The notes under the pieces: model-generated
Database searches by the model: none
What the model saw: the letters and a program-made list of their open reading frames with translations, nothing else
Told to the model about the DNA's origin: nothing
Program-made: the position numbers and the translations under genes
DNA from: an uncultured Clostridia bacterium
GTDB taxonomy: Bacteria > Bacillota > Clostridia > Oscillospirales > Ruminococcaceae
DNA length: 48,265 nt
NCBI GenBank assembly: GCA_947629945.1
Contig: CANRFR010000006.1
Coordinates: 1 to 48,265 of the forward strand
Reading direction: 5' to 3'
Part shown: positions 18,913-27,280 of the stretch, in pieces
Numbering within the stretch: the first letter of the stretch is position 1
How the letters are laid out: each line of letters starts with the position of its first letter

Positions 18913-19734
18913 ATGAGATTATTCGGAAAAAAGAAACGCGAAGAACATCACAAGGAGCCGAGCGAAACGGAAAAGAGCGTAGGAAACTTTTTGGGGTTCG
19001 CTCTGCTGAGCTCGCCGGAGTGGGACAAGGAGCAGTTTATCGCGGATTACAAGGAGCTGTGGGGCGTTGATATCGTTGAAGAAGATCACGATGACCCCGA
19101 AAACGATGATAAGCTCATTTACGCGGACGTTGACGGAATGCGCGTTATGGTGGGCTTTATGGATTTTCCCGTGCCCGACGGCGAAGCGGAATACTGGGTG
19201 CAGGGGAATTATCTGTGGAAAGAGGGCGTTGAGGTCGTTAAGACGCACGAGGCGCATCTTATCATCAGCGTGCTGGGCGATTACGATGTTATCCCCAAAG
19301 GAAAGCTGTTTGTGAAGCTCGCTGCCGCGGCTATGAAGCAAGAGAACGCGATAGCCTTTTACAACAAGGGGTCAGTGTATCCGTCGGATATGTACCTCGC
19401 GTTCTGCGAGCCGCTTAAACGCGGCGATATGCCGCTGCTCAATTGGGTCTGGTTTGGTATCTACGGAAACGATGAACAGATCGGCTGCTATACTTACGGA
19501 ATGAGACGCTTCGGCAAAGAGGAGATGGAGGTATATGTTCCGCGCGAGAATGCCGATCTGAACGACATTCGTGCCTTTTTGCTTGACATCGTCAGCTATG
19601 TTCTTGATAGCGGCGTTACATTAAAAAACGGTGAAACTATAGGCTTTACCGCTGACCAAAAGCTGCCGATAACATTAAGCAGGGGTATCGCCGTTGACGG
19701 CAACACCCTTAAAATCGCTTACGGCACTGAGTGA
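18913..19734 (+). CDS. DUF4261-like protein
   Basis: GFALLSSPEWDKEQFIADYKELWG...VMVGFMDFPVPDGEAEYWVQGNYLWKEGVEVVKTHEAHLIISVLG. Confidence 0.7.
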   Translation: MRLFGKKKREEHHKEPSETEKSVGNFLGFALLSSPEWDKEQFIADYKELWGVDIVEEDHDDPENDDKLIYADVDGMRVMVGFMDFPVPDGEAEYWVQGNYLWKEGVEVVKTHEAHLIISVLGDYDVIPKGKLFVKLAAAAMKQENAIAFYNKGSVYPSDMYLAFCEPLKRGDMPLLNWVWFGIYGNDEQIGCYTYGMRRFGKEEMEVYVPRENADLNDIRAFLLDIVSYVLDSGVTLKNGETIGFTADQKLPITLSRGIAVDGNTLKIAYGTE

Positions 19735-19771
19735 CCGCGTTTCAAAAATGTCAATTTACGGAGAGAATGCT

Positions 19772-21859
19772 ATGGACGAAAAGAAAAACAACAGTACCGC
19801 CAAAAAAACGGGAAAGACTAAGTCGAAAACCGAAAGGAAAACCTCCGCCAAAAAGGAAGCGCAAGGCGACGTGATTTTCGCGCTGGATATTGGAACGAGC
19901 ACCGTCGTGGGAGTGCTGGCGAAAAAAACGCCGCAGGGAATTCAGGTGACGGATATGGTGACGACGGTTCACGAAAAGCGTTCGATGGCGGACGGTCAGA
20001 TAGAGGATATTAAGTCTGTATCCGAGGATATAAAGCACGTGAAGCGCGAACTTGAAACCAAAAACGGGATAGCTCTGCAAAAAGCGTGCATAGCCGCCGC
20101 GGGGCGCGCGCTGAAAACTCTCCGTGCCTCATGGGAATATAAGCTGCCGAAAGACAAGATAATCACTCCCGAGGCGCTTAAAGCGACCGAACTTGACGCG
20201 GTGCGCCGCACTTGCGAAAAGTTTATGCAGACCAACGATAACGCTGCGTTTTATTGCGTGGGTCACAGCGTGATATCGCGTTCGTTGGACGGATTTAAGG
20301 TGATGAAACCCGAGGGTCACCGAGGCGAACGGCTTACTACGGATATTATCGCGGCATATCTTCCCGCTTATGTTGTGGAAAGTCTCTGCACTGCCGTAAA
20401 CGACGCGGGACTTGAGGTCTCGCGGCTGACCTTGGAGCCTATAGCCGCAATGAGCGCCGTGATCCCCCCCGAGTTGAGACTCATAAACATTGCGCTGTGC
20501 GATATCGGCGCGGGCACCTCGGACGTGGCATTGGCGCGCGACGGCAGCATTGTCGCCTACGGAATGGCTACCACGGCGGGCGACGAGATCACCGAAACCA
20601 TTATGAAAGAGCTGCTGGTGGATTTCAATACGGCGGAGGATTTGAAGACCTCTTCGGAAAAGGAAATCACGTACAAGAATATCCTGTTGAGCGACTGCAA
20701 AATAACTCACGAACAATTAATAAAGCTGATTGAACCGGCGGCGCGAGACTTGGCAAAGGTCATTGCGTCGGAGATACTGAACGCGAACGTTACTCCGCCG
20801 CAAGCGGTATTTTTGGTGGGCGGCGGCAGCAAGCTGGAGGGACTGGCGGGGCTGGTTGCGGAAGAACTGAATATAGACCCCTCGCACGTCATTACGGGCA
20901 GACGCGAGCTTTTGCGAAACATTTCGGCTTCCGATGATATGCAGCTCGGCGCGGAGCACACCACGCCGCTGGGCATTGCGATAAGCTCCGAGGAGGGTGT
21001 GTCCTACGACTTCACGACCATTACAGTAAACGGCAAAAAACTGCGTACCATTGACACCAACCGCCTAACGGTTTTCGAGCTGATGAGATTTGCGAAAATC
21101 AACCCCAAGGATATGATAGCGTCGAGCGGAAAAAGCATTTCGTTTACAATATCCGGAAAGAAGAAAACCGTTCGCGGCGAGCCTGCGAATCCATCAGAGA
21201 TCACGGTGAACGGCGAACCGGCTTCACTCAACACGATAGTTACCAAAGGAGACGATGTTTCGATAATCCCCGCGACGAGAGGCACGGACGGCGCGGCGCG
21301 GATCTCGGACTATTTTGATATGTCGTTAGTGCGCTCCTGCACAGTAACACTGCTCGGCAAGAAACGCCGTGCGGGGCGCTACATACTTGTGAACGGACGT
21401 GAGACCGTGTCCGACCGCCGTTTGTGGGACGGCGATGAGGTGGAGTTCGTTGAGACCGATACTCTCGGCAAGCTGCTCGCCCAGGGCGGAATTACGAAAA
21501 GCGTTCTGCTGAACGGCAGACACGCTTCTCCGGAGGTGCTGCTGAAAAGCGGCGACATAATCGCTTATGAGAACACGCCCGAAACCGTTTCGGAAACCGT
21601 TCCCGAGCCTGTTCCCGAGACCGTTCCTCCAACCGGTGAAAGTGCGGTTCGCGCGGGATTAAAAATCTCCGTCAACGGCATACAGTCGGAATTCCCCGCA
21701 CGTTCCGACGGCGGGAAGTCGATCTTTCTCGACGTGGCAGCCGTATTCTCCGACGACCCCACGCAGCTTTTGGCAAACGCAAACACCGTTACAATAAACG
21801 GCAAGATAGCGCGTCTTGACGATGAGATACACGATGGCGATGTTATCGTTATAGAATAA
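19772..21859 (+). CDS. FtsA-like actin-family protein with repeated C-terminal modules
   Basis: FALDIGTSTVVGVLAKKTPQGIQVTDM; ALCDIGAGTSDVALARDGSIVAYG; VFLVGGGSKLEGLAGLVAEELN; then NG...GD repeats. Confidence 0.85.
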   Translation: MDEKKNNSTAKKTGKTKSKTERKTSAKKEAQGDVIFALDIGTSTVVGVLAKKTPQGIQVTDMVTTVHEKRSMADGQIEDIKSVSEDIKHVKRELETKNGIALQKACIAAAGRALKTLRASWEYKLPKDKIITPEALKATELDAVRRTCEKFMQTNDNAAFYCVGHSVISRSLDGFKVMKPEGHRGERLTTDIIAAYLPAYVVESLCTAVNDAGLEVSRLTLEPIAAMSAVIPPELRLINIALCDIGAGTSDVALARDGSIVAYGMATTAGDEITETIMKELLVDFNTAEDLKTSSEKEITYKNILLSDCKITHEQLIKLIEPAARDLAKVIASEILNANVTPPQAVFLVGGGSKLEGLAGLVAEELNIDPSHVITGRRELLRNISASDDMQLGAEHTTPLGIAISSEEGVSYDFTTITVNGKKLRTIDTNRLTVFELMRFAKINPKDMIASSGKSISFTISGKKKTVRGEPANPSEITVNGEPASLNTIVTKGDDVSIIPATRGTDGAARISDYFDMSLVRSCTVTLLGKKRRAGRYILVNGRETVSDRRLWDGDEVEFVETDTLGKLLAQGGITKSVLLNGRHASPEVLLKSGDIIAYENTPETVSETVPEPVPETVPPTGESAVRAGLKISVNGIQSEFPARSDGGKSIFLDVAAVFSDDPTQLLANANTVTINGKIARLDDEIHDGDVIVIE

Positions 21860-21979
21860 CGGTCGAAAAAAGGAATCGGACAAGTATAAATCGTTCTTTT
21901 GAGGACAAGTTATTGCTGCTGCGAAAAGATGAACGAGTTGTATAAAACGGTAAACGGCGAATGAAAAAACAGGTGAAGT

Positions 21980-23596
21980 ATGAGAAGATTTGCGAAAATA
22001 ACAGCGGCGCTTTTAGCGGCGGCAATACTATGCGGGTGTGAGAAGATCCCCGATAAAAGCGATAGCGAACCCGAAAGCTTGGAAAGCGCCAACTCTCAAA
22101 CGGAAAGCGCAGGCTCGGGTCTAAAGGACAGCTACGCGCCGGGTGAGCATACGGTGGTCGCTCAAAGCTTTACAAAAAAATACGAGGCGGAAAAGGGCGC
22201 GTTCAACGGAAGAGCATACGACGAAAGCGGAAAAGAACTTCAAAATCCCGATAAGGGCGGATACGTGCGGCTGCAAAAAAATCAATACCTAACGCAGGTC
22301 GCTATGGTGACTTCCTCGCAGTTTTATCGGGTGGTCGTTTCGGTGCGTTCCGAAAGCGGCGCGGCATTAAAGCTGCAGCTCGGCGATAATGTGGAGGGCG
22401 CGTATACCGTAAGCAAAACGGTCAGCGAAGAAAGCGGCGGCAACGATTACAAACTTTACGCGGTAGATCACTTGTATATGTCGGCGGGAATGAATTCGAT
22501 TAAATTCATTTGCGAAAACGGCGAAGCGGATATAGACTGCGTGGTAGTCGAAAATTCCGAAGCGGTAGACGAGGCGAATTATAAAGTAGGCAGCGCATGC
22601 GCGGCAAAGAACGCTTCTTCAAGAGCAACTCAGCTTATGATGACGTTATCGGAATATTACGGCAAGTTGAGTTTCACCGCTCAGAACGTGTCGTGTGGTT
22701 CAAACGCCGAGATAGACGCCGTTTACGGCGAAACGAAACGCTATCCCGCAATCCGAGTGAGCGAGCTTTCTTTGGCTCTTAAAGACGACGAACATTCAAA
22801 AGAAGTTATGAAAAACGACCTGGACCTTGCAAAAGCTTGGGATAAGGACGGCGGTATCTGTGCGTATACATGGCACTGGTATTCGCCGAACGCTTTGCGA
22901 GGTACGGAATTAAAACTTTTCGACGCGGAAAGCGCTCTCGAAAAATCCGACCCCGAAGAAATGGGTATGCTGGACGACGAGTCGATGGAACTGCAGCTTG
23001 AAAATGGGTTTATAACACAGGACGGCGCCGCGATACTAAAGGATCTGGATACTCTCGCCGAGACCTTGAAAACGCTTGACGACGCAGATATCCCGATTCT
23101 TTTCGAGCCTATCCCCGATGGCGACGCGGGTCTGTTTTGGTGGGGGAAAAGCGCGGAAAGCTACAAAACGCTCTGGCGGCTGACTTTCGTGCGGCTTACT
23201 CAATATCATGGACTAAAAAATCTTATTTGGGTATGGAACAACAGCGATTTCGACTATTATCCCGGCGATGACCAAGTTGACATTATCGGACAAAGTTTTT
23301 ATGAAAAAACGAATTCGTCGTTTGCGGGACAGTTCGCGGCGATAGCCGAAAACAACGCGTCCGGACGTAAAATGCTTGCCGTCACCGCTTGCGCGTCGCT
23401 CCCGAGCGTTGATTTTATGTGGCGCGACAACGCTATGTGGCTCTGGACGGCTCCCGACTGCGGCGAGTATGTTCTTGACAACGAGGGCGGCGAAGTTAAG
23501 CTCACCGAAAAATACACCAAACGCGCCGCGTTCCGAAACGTTTATAACAACGAAAAGTGCGTTACGCGCGACGAGTTGTCGGCACTTGGATATTAA
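21980..23596 (+). CDS. Lipoprotein: CBM35/6-like domain plus GH26-like domain (catalytic residues apparently lost)
   Basis: Lipobox LLAAAILCGC; YEAEKGAFNGRAY...; ICAYTWHWYSPN; DADIPILFEPIPDGDAGLFWWGKSAESYKTLWRL; HGLKNLIWVWN. Confidence 0.8.
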   Translation: MRRFAKITAALLAAAILCGCEKIPDKSDSEPESLESANSQTESAGSGLKDSYAPGEHTVVAQSFTKKYEAEKGAFNGRAYDESGKELQNPDKGGYVRLQKNQYLTQVAMVTSSQFYRVVVSVRSESGAALKLQLGDNVEGAYTVSKTVSEESGGNDYKLYAVDHLYMSAGMNSIKFICENGEADIDCVVVENSEAVDEANYKVGSACAAKNASSRATQLMMTLSEYYGKLSFTAQNVSCGSNAEIDAVYGETKRYPAIRVSELSLALKDDEHSKEVMKNDLDLAKAWDKDGGICAYTWHWYSPNALRGTELKLFDAESALEKSDPEEMGMLDDESMELQLENGFITQDGAAILKDLDTLAETLKTLDDADIPILFEPIPDGDAGLFWWGKSAESYKTLWRLTFVRLTQYHGLKNLIWVWNNSDFDYYPGDDQVDIIGQSFYEKTNSSFAGQFAAIAENNASGRKMLAVTACASLPSVDFMWRDNAMWLWTAPDCGEYVLDNEGGEVKLTEKYTKRAAFRNVYNNEKCVTRDELSALGY

Positions 23597-23600
23597 ATAA

Positions 23601-23640
23601 ACCGGCGCGGAATTTCAAACCGCGCCGGTTTCTATTTTTT
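23601..23640. terminator. Bidirectional terminator between convergent genes
   Basis: accggcgcgg aatttcaaa ccgcgccggt ttctatttttt. Confidence 0.85.
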
Positions 23641-24273
23641 CTTGTCAAATTCCTTACAGATCTCGCTTAAAACGCACTCGCCGCACTTCGGCGAACGCGC
23701 CGTGCAAACTCCGCGTCCGTGCCAAACCAGTCTGTGGCACATCATCAGCCCTTCTTCGGGCGGAACGACCGCTCTTAACTGCTTCTCAACTTGAACCGCG
23801 TCCTTACCCTCCGAAAGTCCCAGTCTGTTCGTAAGCCGTATCACGTGAGTGTCGCACACCATCGCCGGTTTGCCGTACAGATCGCCCGCGATAAGATTGG
23901 CGGTTTTGCGGCCCACTCCCGGAAGTTTCACCAACTCCTCTATGGTCTCGGGAACTTTTCCGCCGTAAATGTCGCGCAATTGACGGCACATTTCCACAAT
24001 GTCCTTGGCTTTTGTGTGAAACAATCCGCAGGATTTTATGTATTCCTCAACGTCCGAAATTTCCGCTTCGGCGAACGCCTCAATGCTCGGAAATCTCTCG
24101 AAAAGCGCGGGAGTTACCAAATTCACGCGCTTGTCCGTACATTGCGCCGACAGCCGCACGGCTATCAAAAGTTCATGCGGCTTTTGATATGTGAGGGCGC
24201 ATTTTACCTTGGGGTATTCGGTTTTCAGGCGCGCAATGATTTTCAAAGCGCGCTGCTTTTTCGTCATTTTCAT
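23632..24273 (-). CDS. nth: Endonuclease III
   Basis: LLIAVRLSAQCTDKRVN; LPGVGRKTANLI; C-terminal CTARSPKCGECVLSEIC cluster. Confidence 0.96.
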   Translation of the reverse strand: MKMTKKQRALKIIARLKTEYPKVKCALTYQKPHELLIAVRLSAQCTDKRVNLVTPALFERFPSIEAFAEAEISDVEEYIKSCGLFHTKAKDIVEMCRQLRDIYGGKVPETIEELVKLPGVGRKTANLIAGDLYGKPAMVCDTHVIRLTNRLGLSEGKDAVQVEKQLRAVVPPEEGLMMCHRLVWHGRGVCTARSPKCGECVLSEICKEFDKKK

Positions 24274-25211
24274 TTGTCTTCCTTTGGCTTGTGAGCCTTT
24301 ATCGCACGAACCTTAATTATATTTCTATCTTCGATCTGCAAAACCACGAGCTTCACGTTTTTATATTCGATTACAGGCGGCTTTAAGCCTATGTTCTCGG
24401 GTATGTAGCCCAGCTTATCCGTGATAAAGCCCGAAATCGTTTGATATTCGTGATCCTCGGGCAGCTTCACGTCAAACAACTCAAAAACGTCCTCGGGGTC
24501 CGTCTCGCCGTCCACGTCGTAGACCTCGTTGCCTATCTTGGTTATCTGCTGTTTTTCGTCGTCGTACTCGTCTCGAATATTGCCCATGATCTCTTCAATG
24601 ATGTCTTCAAGAGTTACAATTCCCGCCGTGCCGCCGTACTCGTCAACCACGACCGCCATTCCCGACCGCAGAGACGTAAGCGTTTTGAAAATGTCGGGAC
24701 AGCTTTGGCTTTCGGGAATAAAGCTTACGTCGCGGATAAATTCCCGCAAATCGAAGTCCGACAAGTCGTCCTTGCCGACCAAACAGAGCAAGTCTTTTAC
24801 TATCACAATGCCGATTATCTTATCGACGTTTTCCTCGTAAACGGGTATTCTCGAAAAGCCCATATCGAGAGCGAGATATATCAAATCGTCGAGCGTTATC
24901 GTATTGATATCCACTCCGACGATATTCGTGCGGTGCGTCATAACGTCCGCGGCTGTAAGGTCGCCGAATTCAAAGATGTTGTTTATCATCTCCGCGGACT
25001 GTTCCTCTATACAATCCTCGTCCTCGTCCTTGGCAAGCGCGTCGACGAGGTCGCGCACATCTTCTTCCGAAACATCCGCGTAGTTTGCGCCGAGCGCCTT
25101 TTTCAGCAGAGCGGATATTCCTTTGTTTAATCCTATAAGCGGCGCCAAAAGTATCTTCGCCGCCTTGTGTTCTTTTTCGTTAGCCGAACTTCGACTGCCG
25201 TCAGTATCCAT
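24270..25211 (-). CDS. CBS-domain CorC/HlyC-type protein
   Basis: FGDLTAADVMTHRTNIVGVD; MAVVVDEYGGTAGIVTLEDIIEEIMGNIRDEYDDE. Confidence 0.92.
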   Translation of the reverse strand: MDTDGSRSSANEKEHKAAKILLAPLIGLNKGISALLKKALGANYADVSEEDVRDLVDALAKDEDEDCIEEQSAEMINNIFEFGDLTAADVMTHRTNIVGVDINTITLDDLIYLALDMGFSRIPVYEENVDKIIGIVIVKDLLCLVGKDDLSDFDLREFIRDVSFIPESQSCPDIFKTLTSLRSGMAVVVDEYGGTAGIVTLEDIIEEIMGNIRDEYDDEKQQITKIGNEVYDVDGETDPEDVFELFDVKLPEDHEYQTISGFITDKLGYIPENIGLKPPVIEYKNVKLVVLQIEDRNIIKVRAIKAHKPKEDK

Positions 25212-25226
25212 ATATCCTCCAAAATC

Positions 25227-25262
25227 AATGTACAGTGTACAATTGACAATGTACAGTTATTG
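25227..25262. repeat. Single arm of the dispersed GTTGAC/GTACAGTG repeat family
   Basis: caatgtacagtgtacaattgacaatgtacagttat. Confidence 0.5.
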
Positions 25263-25366
25263 TCTGTGAGCGGGAAACTGCCGCTTTCTTTATCTCATTA
25301 TAATATATTTACGGTTGAATGTCAAGGGAGAGTTATTCCCATATTCTCCTCATTTTTCATAAGTTA

Positions 25367-26137
25367 TCATTTCAGTTCCTCTCCGAAGAACAGCCGTTCG
25401 CCGTTCCTCCGCGCGGTTTCGATCATCTCTTCGGTCGATACGCCTTTTATCTCCGCCATAACCGCCGCTGTGTATTGTATCATTGAACTGTCGGAGCGTT
25501 CCCCTCGGTGCGGCACAGGAGCCATATACGGACAATCCGTTTCGAGCAGCAGTCTGTCTATCGGCGTTTCAGCGCAGACGGCTCTCGCTTTCAGCGAGTT
25601 TTTGAAAGTAAGCGCACCCGTAAAGCCGATATACATTCCCAGCTTCACGACCTCTCTCATACTCTCAACGCTCCCCGAAAAGCAGTGCATAACGCCGCGA
25701 GGTTTGTACTCTTTCAGCAATTCGAGTGTGTCCCCCATAGCTTCGCGCGAATGGATTATCACCGTTTTGTCGAGCCGCTTCGCTATCTCCAATTGTTTTA
25801 CAAAAACCCCGCGCTGAACGTCTTTCGGCGGCTCGGGGTAGTGATTATCAAGACCTATCTCGCCCAAAGCGACAACTTTTTCACATTTCAGCAGTTCCTC
25901 GAGCCTGCTTTCCCAATTATCGGGCAAATTTGCGGCGTGTTCCGGGTGAACGCCGACAGCCGCGTAAATGTAGTCGTACTTCGCCGCAAGAGCGATCTCC
26001 TCCTCGGAAGACGGCAAATCGCACCCTATCGCAAGAACGCGCTCGACATTACGACAAGGCAAATCGGCGAGAAGAGTTTCCAGGTCCTCGCCGAAATCGT
26101 CTTTATAATAGTGCGCGTGAGTATCAAAAATTCCCAT
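25367..26137 (-). CDS. tatD: TatD family metal-dependent hydrolase
   Basis: MGIFDTHAHYYKDDF; GEIGLDNHY; VIIHSREA; GVMHCFSGS; LLETDCPYMAP. Confidence 0.95.
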   Translation of the reverse strand: MGIFDTHAHYYKDDFGEDLETLLADLPCRNVERVLAIGCDLPSSEEEIALAAKYDYIYAAVGVHPEHAANLPDNWESRLEELLKCEKVVALGEIGLDNHYPEPPKDVQRGVFVKQLEIAKRLDKTVIIHSREAMGDTLELLKEYKPRGVMHCFSGSVESMREVVKLGMYIGFTGALTFKNSLKARAVCAETPIDRLLLETDCPYMAPVPHRGERSDSSMIQYTAAVMAEIKGVSTEEMIETARRNGERLFFGEELK

Positions 26138-26169
26138 ATTCTCCTAAACTCCCAACCGGGAAGTATGTA

Positions 26170-26805
26170 TTACTTAAAATAGCTGTCCATTACCAGCTGC
26201 TTCGTTTCATAGCTTTCGAGCGGCAAGCGTCCGCGGCCGCCGAAAAGCTGCTCGGTATCGTTAAACGCGGAAAGGAACGAGCGCTCCAAAGTCAACAGCT
26301 TTTCGCCGTCCACCGATACCGCGTCAAAGAACATCAGCATACGCGCGGCGGTCTCGTCGGGCTGCCAGTATTCGGGAGTGTTTTCCTCGGCGGCGGAATT
26401 GCCGTAAAGCGCCCGCAGCTGATCTAAAAGCTCATCGGAATACATCTTCGCGCCTATGGACGGCACCGTACCCGAGAGAATTTCGCCCTGCTTAACCAGC
26501 ATAGCGCGTATTATGTGACTTATGCCCTTTGTCATAAGTTCGCCCTTGGTCTCCCTTGAAGTTTCCGCGTCCACCTTGTCTACCGTGCTGTCGGAATCCT
26601 CGCGCTGAGTAAGGTTGTTGTCGGAATTTTGCTTCTGCGCCGATTTCTTCGTATAAGCGGGGCTGAACATAGCTTCGCTCTTCACAAATTTGTCGGTATG
26701 CTCCGAAGCCATTGTGGAACTTTTGTTTTCCGTGCGGTGCTCCACCGACCGCGTTTGGCTCACTTGATTTATAGTGCCTATGTCGGCTATTCTTGAAATA
26801 TCCAT
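26170..26805 (-). CDS. Hypothetical protein (211 aa)
   Basis: Long ORF, low-complexity N-terminus, conserved-looking C-terminus. Confidence 0.65.
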   Translation of the reverse strand: MDISRIADIGTINQVSQTRSVEHRTENKSSTMASEHTDKFVKSEAMFSPAYTKKSAQKQNSDNNLTQREDSDSTVDKVDAETSRETKGELMTKGISHIIRAMLVKQGEILSGTVPSIGAKMYSDELLDQLRALYGNSAAEENTPEYWQPDETAARMLMFFDAVSVDGEKLLTLERSFLSAFNDTEQLFGGRGRLPLESYETKQLVMDSYFK

Positions 26806-26848
26806 ACTTCATATCCCCCTTCCTTGGGTTTGAGTGTGAAGCCGTATG

Positions 26849-27259
26849 TCACATTTGCTCGTGATCTCCGTCGCAGATATCGTCGTCATGCTCGTGCGGC
26901 TGTACGCCCAAAATGTCACGCCCGCGCGTACCGTACTTATCGCGCTGGTCGTCCACATACTTCTCGAGTATCTCCATAAATTCTCTCGGCTTCTTTATGG
27001 ACTTTACTTCCTTAACGGGCGTATCCACGTCCTTGCAGTTGAGGATAACCGTGCCCGTGCCGTCCAGACGCTGACCGAAAGATATCTTCAAACTTTTATC
27101 CATAATGCGGTAAAGCTCAACTTCGTCCTCGGTTATGCTGAAAAAGCCCTTGCGGGTTATGAATTTCTTTTCTGTGAGTATATAACGCGTAAACGACCAC
27201 GGCAACCCCAAAAACGTCCGCTTTTTGTCCGTCCACACCTGTCCGGGTATCGGTTTCAT
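26849..27259 (-). CDS. PH-domain-like (DUF304-type) hypothetical protein
   Basis: FTRYILTEKKFITRKGFFSITEDEVELYRIMDKSLKISFGQRLDGTGTVILNCKD. Confidence 0.75.
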   Translation of the reverse strand: MKPIPGQVWTDKKRTFLGLPWSFTRYILTEKKFITRKGFFSITEDEVELYRIMDKSLKISFGQRLDGTGTVILNCKDVDTPVKEVKSIKKPREFMEILEKYVDDQRDKYGTRGRDILGVQPHEHDDDICDGDHEQM

Positions 27260-27280
27260 ATTACCGCTCCTTTCGGTTTA

